Shown here one piece after another: positions 26,173 through 35,057 of a stretch of 64,000 nucleotides of DNA. The stretch lies in contig CP138355.1 in the NCBI GenBank assembly GCA_033584155.1, forward strand, positions 3,171,826 through 3,235,825. The letters are read 5' to 3'. The DNA is from Candidatus Electrothrix scaldis. GTDB lineage: Bacteria > Desulfobacterota > Desulfobulbia > Desulfobulbales > Desulfobulbaceae. Within the stretch, counting starts at the first letter, position 1; every line of letters starts with the position of its first letter. Made by a program: the position numbers and the translations under genes. The notes under the pieces were generated by a model that was not told the DNA's origin, ran no database searches, and saw only the letters and a list, made by a program, of their open reading frames with translations.

Positions 26173-29100
26173 ATGAAACTATCAGCGCTTACTTTTCTGA
26201 CATTATTTCTCTCACTATCTATCGCTCACGCCAGGATAATTATAACTCCAGCCCAAACAACCCTAAAAAAAATCGGGTGTACCGATAGCACGGTAGAAAG
26301 CTATATCGCAGATATGGTTTCCAACGGCTACGTAACAGCAGAGGAAACAACCGAAGGCACGTCGCTTTATAAGCTTTACTTCCCCGCTAACCCAAATCAT
26401 TCTCTCTTAAAAGGACAATTATTCATATCTGAAGAAGGCGGAAGCAATATTGCTCAGAGCAATGTTGCCACTCTCAGTAGCAACGCAGGCTTTTTTCCTG
26501 TCTACGCGGAAAATACCCCGGCTGGTACCTATTTTATAAAAGCTGGTTTTCTTCTGGCAAGTGACACGCAAAAAGGTTGCGTGTTGTATAGTGACAATTT
26601 CACGGTATCTCAGCTTCCAACCATTAATAACCTATACACCTCTCCAACCTCTGCTCAAGCCGGAACCGAATTTTTATTTTATGCGCCTCTCAGCGGAGCA
26701 CTGCCAAGTGGCTATTCCGTTCAAATAGAATGGTACGATGGGGAATGGAAATTCCGTGAGCAGATGATAAAAAATAGCTCAACGCAATATTATTACTACA
26801 GAACTATCAATAAAGCTGGAAGTAGATTATTTAGAGTTGCCATATTTAAAGGAGATACCCAAGTATCAGATTGGAAATACCAATCGTTCACTGTAACAGA
26901 AATACCTGTAAACCATGCCCCGTCTGTTGCAAAATACAGTGCAGATACGAGTGCGACAGTGGGCGGAACAGTTACAGTTAAAGTAACCGCCACAGATCCT
27001 GATAATAATCTCGCAACAGTGCAGATTAATTGGGGCGATGCAGGCAGCACCGCAAGTCTATGCACACAGTATAGCGGTGATATTTATCGTTGTACCCATA
27101 CCTACCAGAATATCGGCACCTACATATGGGCTGTTACGGCCTATGATCATGGAGATCCCACTCTCACGAGTAACGTTGTCAGTGGTAGTATCGCTGTCCA
27201 GGAGAATGTTCCGTCAACAGGTACATTGTATACAGACCCCTCTTCAGCTCAGGCCGGAACAGTCTTCCGTTTTTTTGCTCCCTTAAGCAGCAGTCTTCCC
27301 GGTGGATATAGCCTCCAAATAGAATGGTACGATGGTGATTGGAAATTCAGAGAACAGATGCTCCAATACAGTTCCACCAGATACTATTTTGACAGGAGCA
27401 TCACCAAAGCTGGTACCAGACAATTTCGTGTTGCGGTCTTTAATGGAACCACACAAGTTTCTTCCTGGAAATCAGCTACATTTACTGTTACGGAGATTCC
27501 CATAAACCATGCCCCGTCTGTCTCAAAATATAGTGCAGACACGAGTGCTGAGGTTGGAGAAACAGTTACTGTCCAGGTGACAGCAACAGATCAGGACGGC
27601 AACCTTGGTACAGTACAGATCAATTGGGGTGATTCCGGCAGCGCAGCAGAACAATGCAGCAAATACAGCGGTGAGATTTACAACTGTACCCATAGCTACC
27701 AAAATGCAGGCACCTATACGTGGACTGTAACAGCCTACGACAATGGTAATCCAGCACTTCAGAGTAATACCGTGACAGGTAACATCAGTATTGAAAACCA
27801 GCTGGATATTCTATCCTTTCTGAACACGGACCCTTTGGTTAGCAGGATGAATCTCAATGCAAATCTAACAGCCGGTCTCTCTCGGTCAGATGCTGTCGTC
27901 CTGATAGATAGAATGCGCATTTTAGAAAACAGTAGTTTTGATAAGGAGATGAGTGAATATATTAGTCCCTTTGCTGATGTTCCTGATGATGCAGAGTATC
28001 TCTCTTCACTCATGCACCTTGCATATTATCATAGCAATAGCTTTAATCTCACTCCTATCGATAAATACAACGAATTATTCAACCCGTTGCACCATATGAC
28101 CCGAGAAGAATTTCTAAAGGTCGCTCTAACGTCTTTTGATATTCCCAAGCAGTCCTATAATCTCAGCAGTACATTCAGCGACAGTACCGAAATGTCAGAC
28201 TGGGCAACAAAATATTTTGAGACAGCAGTATATTACGGAATTATTCTCGGCAATAATGGCAAGTTGCTGGCACGAGACAAAATCAGCGTCCAAGAAGGAC
28301 TTCAGGTGCTGGAGCGAATCAAACAAAAATTCGATTCTAATTACCCCTTTAGTTCGAGCAGTTTTCAAGCACCTGGAGATTTTGATATTGAAAATATGTT
28401 CCGAAAAAGTATCGGGGTAGAATATGAGCCTTCATCCTATAAACCTGAAGCCACACCTATTGAAATAACAGGCTATCAAGTAATGTTCCCGGATGCTGGC
28501 AATAACTATATAATTCTTACAGCTAGATCTGAAATCGATCTGACCAATGGGGCATCAGATTATTATCGTTGGGAAACAAATGCTGGCTACTTTAAACAGC
28601 ATCCAGATAGCCCAAATTTCAAGACGGTTTATTTTTATCCTACAAGTACAGAACCTTTATCTGACTACAGCATCTATCTTACGGGCTGGGATAATCTGAG
28701 TTATGTAAGTCATCACAATGTGATAATAGAAAAAGATCTCTTTACCTATAATGAAGATCGAAAAGCTGTTTCCTCTAGTGAAGTTGATTCTTCACCTTTT
28801 TCGTTTACTCTTGAAGAAGGGGCATTAACAGCTACCAAATCTGCGTCAATCAACTTTACAGAAATGGATGTCAAAAAAACTAATATTGATCTTAGCGTTG
28901 ACCACGTTGTCGTTGAGATGAATGACGGCATTAACAAATATATTCTGTATAGCAATACGCCGAATACCAAACGTGCTACTTTTATTGTTCCTGATATCTC
29001 ATCTCTCTACGGGCAAAACGTTGTTCTTGAGGTAACAGTATATACTCAGAATGTTAAATATCAAAAAACTGTTACCGTGCAATATCGTCCTATCTTTAAA

Positions 29101-30117
29101 ATATATGGTGAGGTAATTAATACAGGGCTGGGTTCTGATGCTGAATATGTCTATTTTAAATGTGAAAAGATATATTTAGACGAAGACAATATATTTTCTA
29201 TAGAAATTGATAACCGGACAGAGATACAGGATGAAATTTTATCTGTTTACAGTGGCAGCGAAGAAAATAATTTTAAAGAAAGCTATATTGACCTCACATA
29301 TGCAAATCCGGAAATAGCTCTACTTCTCATTGGAGAAACAGATCGGTCCGACATAGACAATGATGGGATTCCAGACCAATATGATGCGTTCCCCTATGAT
29401 CCGACGGAAACAACAGATACAGATTCAGACGGCATAGGTGATAATGCGGACACTGACGACGATAATGACGGTATGCCGGACGAGTACGAAATCGCACAAG
29501 GATTTAATCCGTACAATGCCTTGGATGCTAATGATGATTTTGACGGAGACGGGTTTACTAACCTGGAAGAATACCAAGCCGGAACAAATCCGCTAGACAA
29601 AGATGACTACCCAACAACCTTACAAAAAGACGGCTCATGGCTATTGTTCCTCCCTGCAATTTTATCCGCATCGCAGCAGCCGTTTTCAGAAACAGTACTG
29701 TATAATGACCTCATGTGGCAAAAGGCGGATGCTGGCGTCTTCCTCGACTGGTGGAAAGCAGGAGAGTATTGTGAGGATTTGGAGCTCGACGGTTACACCG
29801 ACTGGAGGATGCCGACCTTTGATGAGTTGAACGGTTTGGTTGTTTGCAGTAACGGAGCCCCTACTCCGCCCCCTAAGTTCAGTTTCCTTGGTTGCCGAGA
29901 TGCTGTTGGAGATTATACTACTCCGACTATGGATTCGGTCTTTGAGGGTACCTATTTTACATCTCCCTACATAGGGTACGGAATTTATTGGACGAGTACA
30001 GAGAACGGCACGCAAACCGACTATGCCTGGATTATTAGCTTTAATTACGGCCAGAATGCGGCGGTCGAGAAGATTGAGGATTCATTATACACCGTTCGAT
30101 GCGTTCGGGATCTTTAA
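26173..30117 (+). CDS. Large multidomain surface protein: PKD-like repeats, SLH-like region, TSP3 repeats, DUF1566
   Basis: A 1314-aa protein with a signal peptide (MKLSALTFLTLFLSLSIAHA). I use ATG 26173 rather than 26122 because it gives a normal signal peptide and follows a CAGG site. Residues 150-545 are two 198-residue units, each an Ig-like part (YTSPTSAQAGTEF, QIEWYDGEWKFREQM) plus a PKD-like part (NHAPSVAKYSADTS, VQINWGD, VTAYD). Residues 560-720 resemble degenerate SLH domains. Residues about 1056-1140 carry Asp-rich calcium-binding TSP3-like repeats (DIDNDGIPDQYD, DTDSDGIGDNADTDDDNDG). The end (1170-1314) is a DUF1566 C-lectin-like domain (MWQKADAG, GYTDWRMPTFDEL, YWTSTE, VRCVRDL). 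An adhesin or outer-surface structural role is likely. Confidence 0.85.
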   Translation: MKLSALTFLTLFLSLSIAHARIIITPAQTTLKKIGCTDSTVESYIADMVSNGYVTAEETTEGTSLYKLYFPANPNHSLLKGQLFISEEGGSNIAQSNVATLSSNAGFFPVYAENTPAGTYFIKAGFLLASDTQKGCVLYSDNFTVSQLPTINNLYTSPTSAQAGTEFLFYAPLSGALPSGYSVQIEWYDGEWKFREQMIKNSSTQYYYYRTINKAGSRLFRVAIFKGDTQVSDWKYQSFTVTEIPVNHAPSVAKYSADTSATVGGTVTVKVTATDPDNNLATVQINWGDAGSTASLCTQYSGDIYRCTHTYQNIGTYIWAVTAYDHGDPTLTSNVVSGSIAVQENVPSTGTLYTDPSSAQAGTVFRFFAPLSSSLPGGYSLQIEWYDGDWKFREQMLQYSSTRYYFDRSITKAGTRQFRVAVFNGTTQVSSWKSATFTVTEIPINHAPSVSKYSADTSAEVGETVTVQVTATDQDGNLGTVQINWGDSGSAAEQCSKYSGEIYNCTHSYQNAGTYTWTVTAYDNGNPALQSNTVTGNISIENQLDILSFLNTDPLVSRMNLNANLTAGLSRSDAVVLIDRMRILENSSFDKEMSEYISPFADVPDDAEYLSSLMHLAYYHSNSFNLTPIDKYNELFNPLHHMTREEFLKVALTSFDIPKQSYNLSSTFSDSTEMSDWATKYFETAVYYGIILGNNGKLLARDKISVQEGLQVLERIKQKFDSNYPFSSSSFQAPGDFDIENMFRKSIGVEYEPSSYKPEATPIEITGYQVMFPDAGNNYIILTARSEIDLTNGASDYYRWETNAGYFKQHPDSPNFKTVYFYPTSTEPLSDYSIYLTGWDNLSYVSHHNVIIEKDLFTYNEDRKAVSSSEVDSSPFSFTLEEGALTATKSASINFTEMDVKKTNIDLSVDHVVVEMNDGINKYILYSNTPNTKRATFIVPDISSLYGQNVVLEVTVYTQNVKYQKTVTVQYRPIFKIYGEVINTGLGSDAEYVYFKCEKIYLDEDNIFSIEIDNRTEIQDEILSVYSGSEENNFKESYIDLTYANPEIALLLIGETDRSDIDNDGIPDQYDAFPYDPTETTDTDSDGIGDNADTDDDNDGMPDEYEIAQGFNPYNALDANDDFDGDGFTNLEEYQAGTNPLDKDDYPTTLQKDGSWLLFLPAILSASQQPFSETVLYNDLMWQKADAGVFLDWWKAGEYCEDLELDGYTDWRMPTFDELNGLVVCSNGAPTPPPKFSFLGCRDAVGDYTTPTMDSVFEGTYFTSPYIGYGIYWTSTENGTQTDYAWIISFNYGQNAAVEKIEDSLYTVRCVRDL

Positions 30118-30157
30118 TCTTATTCAGAAATTTTAGAACATAGAATCATTGCGTAAG

Positions 30158-30196
30158 AAGAGGCAGGAGTACCGGCATGGTGCATTCCTGCCTCTT
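30158..30196 (+). terminator. Hairpin terminator after the large surface-protein gene
   Basis: AAGAGGCAGGA (30158-30168) pairs with TCCTGCCTCTT (30186-30196), 40 bp after the stop. The T-run is short (TTAATT), so this is a moderate rather than a strong intrinsic terminator. Confidence 0.6.
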
Positions 30197-30321
30197 AATT
30201 ATCACACACAGCTCGTCCCCCTCTTCATGCCACAATATTCCCCGCAACTTAACCGGATCTCCTAAAAAGCACTTCCAGTTCGAGCCCAAGCATTGATAAT
30301 GTTGCCGAAAAAGGGTACGCC

Positions 30322-31074
30322 ATGAAAGTCGCTACAATCCTCCGCCATCCACTCTCCAACACAGAGGATGTGTTCTCGCTAGAGGGGGATTGCATCTGCT
30401 GCGGCAAAGCGGCTGCTGACACCTGGACCTATCACCGAGACTATAAACTCGAGCAATGGGTAGCTCGCCCATTAGACAGAGCCGGACTCGTCACCGCAGC
30501 GGAACGAGTAAAGGACAGAGACGGAAAGTATGAGAAGGGCCATCTCCAGTTTTCAGCCCCACTCTGTGCAAAACATCTTCGCCAAACCCGCAAGCTCCGT
30601 CAATTCGAAACCATTGAACTCTCCCTTGTTGCTGGCTTTATCCTGCTCTCCGTCGGCTTATATATCACAGCGGTCGCCTTTGACTGGCCTCTTCTGAGAG
30701 AATGGAGAATCCCTCCCTATGTACGATATTTCTTTCTTCCTCTGGGAATATTTTTCCTGTCCTTCTTCTCAGGAATAATCAGCATGACCATAATCAACAT
30801 GTTCCTGAGCAGGTATCCTTTATTTCATGATTATCCTCTGGAAACAAACGCTGGTGGCTTCTCCGGCCTGGGCCTTGATATCAACCAGGCCAATCAAAAA
30901 GAGCGAGGGAGACGAGCAAAGTATGAAGTTGTTCTTAATTTTACCAGAGATGATGCTGCCACTCAGTTTCTCAGTGCATATCCGCAAGCAGTTCCGGTAG
31001 AATCGCAGGTTGATTATTTTGTTCGCAAGATGCAATTGAATCGCGAAAATAAAAAATATACCGGTGATTTTTAG
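30322..31074 (+). CDS. Two-TM membrane protein with N-terminal Cys motif, copy 1
   Basis: A 250-aa protein. The cytoplasmic-looking N-terminus has CICCGKAADTW near residues 28-38, a possible metal site together with C-AKH near residue 91, and HRDYKLEQW. Two membrane helices follow: about 100-122 (LVAGFILLSVGLYITAVAF) and about 138-165 (FFLPLGIFFLSFFSGIISMT). The soluble C-terminal domain contains GLGLDINQANQKERGRRAKY. I do not recognise the family. A close paralogue lies at 31932-32684, and both copies are followed by the same REP-like palindromic sequence. Confidence 0.75.
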   Translation: MKVATILRHPLSNTEDVFSLEGDCICCGKAAADTWTYHRDYKLEQWVARPLDRAGLVTAAERVKDRDGKYEKGHLQFSAPLCAKHLRQTRKLRQFETIELSLVAGFILLSVGLYITAVAFDWPLLREWRIPPYVRYFFLPLGIFFLSFFSGIISMTIINMFLSRYPLFHDYPLETNAGGFSGLGLDINQANQKERGRRAKYEVVLNFTRDDAATQFLSAYPQAVPVESQVDYFVRKMQLNRENKKYTGDF

Positions 31075-31091
31075 GAGGGGGGACTATAAAT

Positions 31092-31171
31092 CACGTCCCT
31101 TCAGGGCGCGGACATCCTGAAACAGCGTCCCGTAGGGACTGCCGAGAATAGCCCGGTGTTTTAACGCCGGG
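31092..31171. repeat. REP-like palindromic element, copy 1
   Basis: The sequence begins 18 bp after the stop of the membrane-protein gene. It contains GTCCCGTAGGGAC (31127-31139) and a CCCGGTGTTTTAACGCCGGG hairpin (31152-31171). The same units recur at 32701-32780 and 39161-39266. Confidence 0.75.
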
Positions 31172-31208
31172 AGTTCCTCTGGGTGCATCCGCAATTTGAA
31201 GGGGAGTA

Positions 31209-31478
31209 TTAGATTGAGTCATAATGCCCGCCAATGGCAAAGATGGAGATGCTCTGCTCATCAAAGGTATAGACCAGGCGGTCTTTATGGGAGATCCTTC
31301 GCGACCACAGGCCGGAAAGATTGTATTTCAGAGGCTCCGGTTTTCCGGTTCCCTGCGCAGGGTCGTTGCGCTGCATTTCCTGAAGAATACGACAGAGATT
31401 TTTATGCACTCTCCTGTCCTTACTGCGCAGTTTTTCGTATTCCGCCCAGGTGTTGCCTTCAAATAGTATTGATCTCAT
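31209..31478 (-). CDS. yoeB: Toxin YoeB (RelE-superfamily mRNA interferase)
   Basis: An 89-aa protein of typical YoeB length. The catalytic residues are visible: Glu in KPEPLK, Arg in LWSRRISHKDRL and His-Tyr in the terminal GGHYD. YoeB cleaves mRNA in the ribosomal A site when not bound by YefM. The start at 31478 has AGGAAGAG directly upstream and overlaps the antitoxin gene by 20 bp, the usual arrangement. The open frame upstream of this ATG (to 31622) overlaps yefM and is not part of the toxin. Confidence 0.93.
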   Translation of the reverse strand: MRSILFEGNTWAEYEKLRSKDRRVHKNLCRILQEMQRNDPAQGTGKPEPLKYNLSGLWSRRISHKDRLVYTFDEQSISIFAIGGHYDSI

Positions 31479-31731
31479 CAAGCTCTTCCTGCGTCGGGGA
31501 GTAGCCTTTGCCTGCACGATGCGATATGACGGATTTTTTGATCTGCTGCATGAGCCGGGTATTTTGGAGAACGTACAGGGTTTCCTGAATCTGTTCCCAA
31601 TCCTCCGCCCCGATGATGACAAAATCTTTGCCGCGCTTGCGGGTTACCCGCATCGGTTCATGGTCGGCAATGCTTTGGTCTGCGCAGCTTTTCAGTGCAG
31701 CCCGAAATTTATTCGCTGTAATTTCACGCAT
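31459..31731 (-). CDS. yefM: Antitoxin YefM (Phd/YefM family)
   Basis: A 90-aa protein. It has the Phd/YefM N-terminal DNA-binding fold (MREITANKFRAALKSCADQS, with RVTRKRGKDFVII) and a charged C-terminal tail (PTQEELDEINTI) that wraps the toxin. The start at 31731 aligns with the family start; a longer frame to 31857 would add a spurious hydrophobic leader containing the promoter. The operator palindromes directly upstream fit autorepression. The pair sits between the two copies of the membrane-protein gene. Confidence 0.92.
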   Translation of the reverse strand: MREITANKFRAALKSCADQSIADHEPMRVTRKRGKDFVIIGAEDWEQIQETLYVLQNTRLMQQIKKSVISHRAGKGYSPTQEELDEINTI

Positions 31732-31768
31732 GGTCACGTACAATAATGAGGGATTAACGTATATAATA

Positions 31769-31800
31769 TGTACTGTAACACAGTACAACATAACAGTACA
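31769..31800 (-). promoter_or_regulatory. Probable YefM-YoeB operator
   Basis: An inverted repeat TGTACTG-5-CAGTACA (31769-31787) is followed by a third half-site CAGTACA (31794-31800), 38-69 bp upstream of the yefM start. Known YefM operators contain TGTACA-type cores. An AT-rich -10-like TATTATAT lies next to it on the minus strand. Confidence 0.65.
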
Positions 31801-31931
31801 TAGAGCAAGAGCAAAAATTATAATCAATGACAGTGGAGCAAAGGCTTTACCCTGCAATGCTTGGGGGTGTATCCCATACGCATCAAGCTAAACAGTCTGA
31901 CGCCTTTTATATTGATGGGGAGAATCACGCC

Positions 31932-32684
31932 ATGAAAGTCGCTGCAATGGTACGCCATCCACTCTCCAACACAAAAGATGTTTTCTCCCTTGAAGGAGAT
32001 TGCATCTGCTGCGGCGAACCGGCTGCTGACACCTGGACCTATCACAGAGACTATAAACTCGAACGATGGGTGGGCCGCACCCGAGGCAAAGCCGGAATAG
32101 TCACCGTAACAGAACGCTTGAAGGACAAAGACGGAATGTACGAGAAAGGGCATCTCCAATTATCAGCCCCGCTCTGCGCAAAACATTTCCAGCAAACCCA
32201 TAAACTTCGTCATTTCGAATATATTGAGTACTCACTTATTGTTGGATTTACCCTGCTCTCCGTCGCTTTGTATATCACAGCGGTCGCGCTTGACTGGCCT
32301 CTTCTGAAAGAATGGAGAATCCCTCCATATGTACGGTATTTCTTTCTTCCTCTGGGGATATTCTTTTTGTCCCTCTTATCAGGAGTAGTCGGCATGACCA
32401 TAATCAACAGCTTCCTAAGCAGGTTTCCTTTATTTCATGATTATCCTCTGCAAACCAATGCCGGAGGTATCTCCGGCCTGGGCTTTGATATCAATCAGGC
32501 AAATCAAAAAGAGCGAGGGATACGAGCGAAGTATGAAGTTGTTCTTAATTTTACCAGGGAGGATGTTGCGGCCCAGTTTCTCAGTACATATCCGCAAGCA
32601 GTTCCCATACCATCAAAGATTGATTATCTTGTTCGCAATATGCGATTAAACCGCGAAAGGAAAAAGTATACCGGCGATTTTTAG
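31932..32684 (+). CDS. Two-TM membrane protein with N-terminal Cys motif, copy 2
   Basis: A 250-aa paralogue of the protein at 30322-31074, of the same length and roughly 80% identical by eye over most of the length. The CICCGEPAADTW motif, both membrane helices and the GLGFDINQANQKERGIRAKY segment are kept. The start ATG 31932 is chosen because ACGCCATGAAAGTCGCT is shared with copy 1; an open frame reaches back to 31827. Both copies read as intact, so both are probably expressed. Function unknown. Confidence 0.75.
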   Translation: MKVAAMVRHPLSNTKDVFSLEGDCICCGEPAADTWTYHRDYKLERWVGRTRGKAGIVTVTERLKDKDGMYEKGHLQLSAPLCAKHFQQTHKLRHFEYIEYSLIVGFTLLSVALYITAVALDWPLLKEWRIPPYVRYFFLPLGIFFLSLLSGVVGMTIINSFLSRFPLFHDYPLQTNAGGISGLGFDINQANQKERGIRAKYEVVLNFTREDVAAQFLSTYPQAVPIPSKIDYLVRNMRLNRERKKYTGDF

Positions 32685-32700
32685 GAGGGGGACTCAAAAT

Positions 32701-32780
32701 CACGCCCCTTCAGGGCGCGGACATCCTGGAACAGCACCCTATAAGGACAGCCGAAAAGAGCCTGGTGTGTTAACGCCGGG
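32701..32780. repeat. REP-like palindromic element, copy 2
   Basis: Same sequence family as 31092-31171, again placed just after the membrane-protein gene. The second stem is degraded here (CACCCTATAAGGAC), so this copy has drifted more. GCCCCTTCAGGGC at its left end remains a good hairpin. Confidence 0.7.
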
Positions 32781-32893
32781 CACAGAAATGTACAGAAATT
32801 GACGACAGCACCAAAACATGCTATGCATGTGAAGCGGAAAATAATATAAGCACCGAGCCTGAAATATCTATTGATCCGAACATCGGATGTACC

Positions 32894-33973
32894 ATGCAGA
32901 TAACCTGTAGCGATAATCTCTGTCCCACTGAATACAGGGCAATCACAGCCCGCGTCTATGCCGGGAATCCCTGTTTTCGTGATTCCCTGAGCAGTATCCT
33001 TACCATTATCAATAATCCCAAGGGGGCCTTTGCCAGCCGCACCCAACAACAGGCCCTGGTGGTAAAGGATGATGAGGGCACGCCGCTTGCTTCAGCTTTG
33101 CTCCTCCGGGCAAAAAAATTACCAGACAAGGTGCAGCTGAGCTTTTTTGAAGCCCTACCCAATGCCCAGGAAGCCGTGGTGCAGCTGGTGGAAAATGCAC
33201 GACGCATTGCCCGGGAATGGGGCGCCAGCAGCCTGCTGGTGAGCATGAACGGCCATGTCAATTACGGGCTGGGTTTTCTTGCAGACAGCTTTGAAGAGCC
33301 CTGTTGCTTTGGTTCCTCCTACACCCCTCCTTATTATCTCACCTATTTCCGTGAGCTGGGGTTTACAGAGCAGCAACTGGTCTCCTATCGCTACCCCATG
33401 TCCTCCTTTACCGGTCGCCAGGAGGAGAGGATCCTGGAGCGAACCAAAACTCGCTTCAGCTTCCGCAAGGCGGATTTTTCCCGGCTCCAGGATGAGATCG
33501 GCGTTTATACCCGACTCAATAATGAGTGTTTTGCCAATCACCCGCTCTATTTTTACCGCTATGAGGATGAGGATTATGAGCTGTTTAAGCCCTTTCGTTG
33601 GTTCCTGAAAGAGGAAAATCTGCTCATCGCGGAGCACGGCGGGACGCCGGTGGGCTTCCTGCTCTGGTACCCGGATTTTAATGAGCTCATCGAGCCGGGT
33701 CAGGAACTTGGTCTACTGGCCCTGCTCAGATATAAGGTGTTTCGTCAGCGCATCAAGCGCTTCAAGATCGTGGAAATCGGGGTGGTGCCCAAATTCCAGG
33801 GAAGCTCAGTGATCCTCGGTCTGTTTCATGCCTGTTATGAGCTGACAAAAAATCGTTTTCAGGAATGCGAGTCAGGGTGGATTTTCTCAGAGAATTTTAA
33901 ATCCCGGAATATCTGCCGCCGCTGGAACCCGGAAACCGGCCCCACCTATTCCGTCTTCACCCTTGCCCTATAG
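32894..33973 (+). CDS. GNAT-fold acyltransferase-like protein
   Basis: A 359-aa protein with the layout of a GNAT-related enzyme. The N-terminal part runs AITARVYAGNPCFRDSL, ALVVKDDEGTPLASALLL (beta strands) and ARRIAREWGASSLLVSMNGH. The second half has EHGGTPVGFLLWYPDFNEL near 250 and GVVPKFQGSSVILGLFHACYE near 295, which resembles the acyl-CoA-binding motif A. The C-terminus WNPETGPTYSVFTL is shared with a family of uncharacterised acetyltransferases. It is followed 27 bp later by a FemAB-like protein, so the two may modify the same acceptor. Substrate unknown. Confidence 0.72.
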   Translation: MQITCSDNLCPTEYRAITARVYAGNPCFRDSLSSILTIINNPKGAFASRTQQQALVVKDDEGTPLASALLLRAKKLPDKVQLSFFEALPNAQEAVVQLVENARRIAREWGASSLLVSMNGHVNYGLGFLADSFEEPCCFGSSYTPPYYLTYFRELGFTEQQLVSYRYPMSSFTGRQEERILERTKTRFSFRKADFSRLQDEIGVYTRLNNECFANHPLYFYRYEDEDYELFKPFRWFLKEENLLIAEHGGTPVGFLLWYPDFNELIEPGQELGLLALLRYKVFRQRIKRFKIVEIGVVPKFQGSSVILGLFHACYELTKNRFQECESGWIFSENFKSRNICRRWNPETGPTYSVFTLAL

Positions 33974-34000
33974 CCCTATTTTAGCTCTACAATACCTGCT

Positions 34001-35023
34001 ATGCCTGCTGGCGCTGAATTTTCCTTTTTTACCACGGCCCAGGACCTGCCTGCGAGCTGGGACCGGGCCTGCGGAGATAACCCCTTTCTCCGCCGCACCA
34101 CGCTGATGATCCTGGAGCAGGTCAACCCCACAGGCCAGGGCTATTATCTTCTCCAAAGCAGCGCGGAAAACACCCCCTCAATCTTCATGACCTACCAGCA
34201 TCGGTTGGACATTTTCACCTATGGCAAGGGGAGCCTGCGAATTCCAGTCACCATCTTGGGGATTCCCTGTTCGGTTTCCTGGCCGGGTTTGCAGATTGCA
34301 GAGCAGGATATAGGGACATTTCAGGAGGCCGTGGAAAAAATTCCTGGCGCCCTGCTCATCCTCAACGGCAAGGAACCGTCCCTGCCCGGCTCATCATGTT
34401 ATACCCAGGGCCTAACCCTGCCCAATTGCGAGCTGGATATCAACGGGCTGGATTTCCCCTCTTATCTGGGCGAAATGCGCAGCCATTACCGTTACAAGCT
34501 CAAGGCCTCCATGAAACGCTTTCAGGAGGTAGAGTGCAGAGTGCTTGCGGATAATCAGGAATTCGACAGCAGGCTCTATAACCTGTATGAACAGGTCTAT
34601 GAGCGCTCAGACTTTAAGCTGGAAAAACTGCCTCTTTCTTTTTTTCAACAATTCCCAGCGAAGATCACAGTGTTTTCCACAGGCGACACCCTGCTTGCCT
34701 TTAGCCAGACCATGTTTAGTGATCTGGGGGGCAAGAAAGAACAAATTTTTCTCTTTGGCGGTCTGGAATACAGTCTCAATCCGCAATTTCACACCTATAT
34801 AAATATGCTCTTGCATGTGGTAAGAAGCGGTATGGAGGATGGCGCGCACCGGGTTAATCTGGGCCAGACAGCTGAGGATATCAAGACCCGACTGGGCTGT
34901 TCCCTCCAGCGCCGTTATCTCTATGCCCGGCATGCCAACCCGCTGATTCATTTCCTGGTCCGTCGAGGCATCGGCCTGCTCAGCTACTCAGCACCGCTTA
35001 CGCAACGGCATGTTTTCCGCTAA
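34001..35023 (+). CDS. FemAB-like/peptidogalycan-recognition GNAT protein
   Basis: A 340-aa protein. The C-terminal half contains GEMRSHYRYKLKASMKRFQE (about 155-175), YNLYEQVYERSDFKLEKLP and YINMLLHVVRSGMEDGAHRV, with LGQTAEDIKTRLGC near 290, which match the CH-type GNAT/FemAB-like proteins linked with cell-envelope biosynthesis. Relatives transfer amino-acyl or acyl groups to envelope precursors. It follows the GNAT-like gene at 32894-33973 closely on the same strand. No membrane segment is visible. Confidence 0.75.
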   Translation: MPAGAEFSFFTTAQDLPASWDRACGDNPFLRRTTLMILEQVNPTGQGYYLLQSSAENTPSIFMTYQHRLDIFTYGKGSLRIPVTILGIPCSVSWPGLQIAEQDIGTFQEAVEKIPGALLILNGKEPSLPGSSCYTQGLTLPNCELDINGLDFPSYLGEMRSHYRYKLKASMKRFQEVECRVLADNQEFDSRLYNLYEQVYERSDFKLEKLPLSFFQQFPAKITVFSTGDTLLAFSQTMFSDLGGKKEQIFLFGGLEYSLNPQFHTYINMLLHVVRSGMEDGAHRVNLGQTAEDIKTRLGCSLQRRYLYARHANPLIHFLVRRGIGLLSYSAPLTQRHVFR

Positions 35024-35057
35024 CATCGCCCTGATTCATCCTTTGGGAACCGCTGAA

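Noticed and set aside
29650-30117. Possible diversity-generating retroelement target (C-lectin-like DUF1566 end)
   Set aside because: No reverse transcriptase, template repeat or near-copy of the C-terminal DNA is present in the window, and the end (VRCVRDL) is the normal form of DUF1566 proteins.
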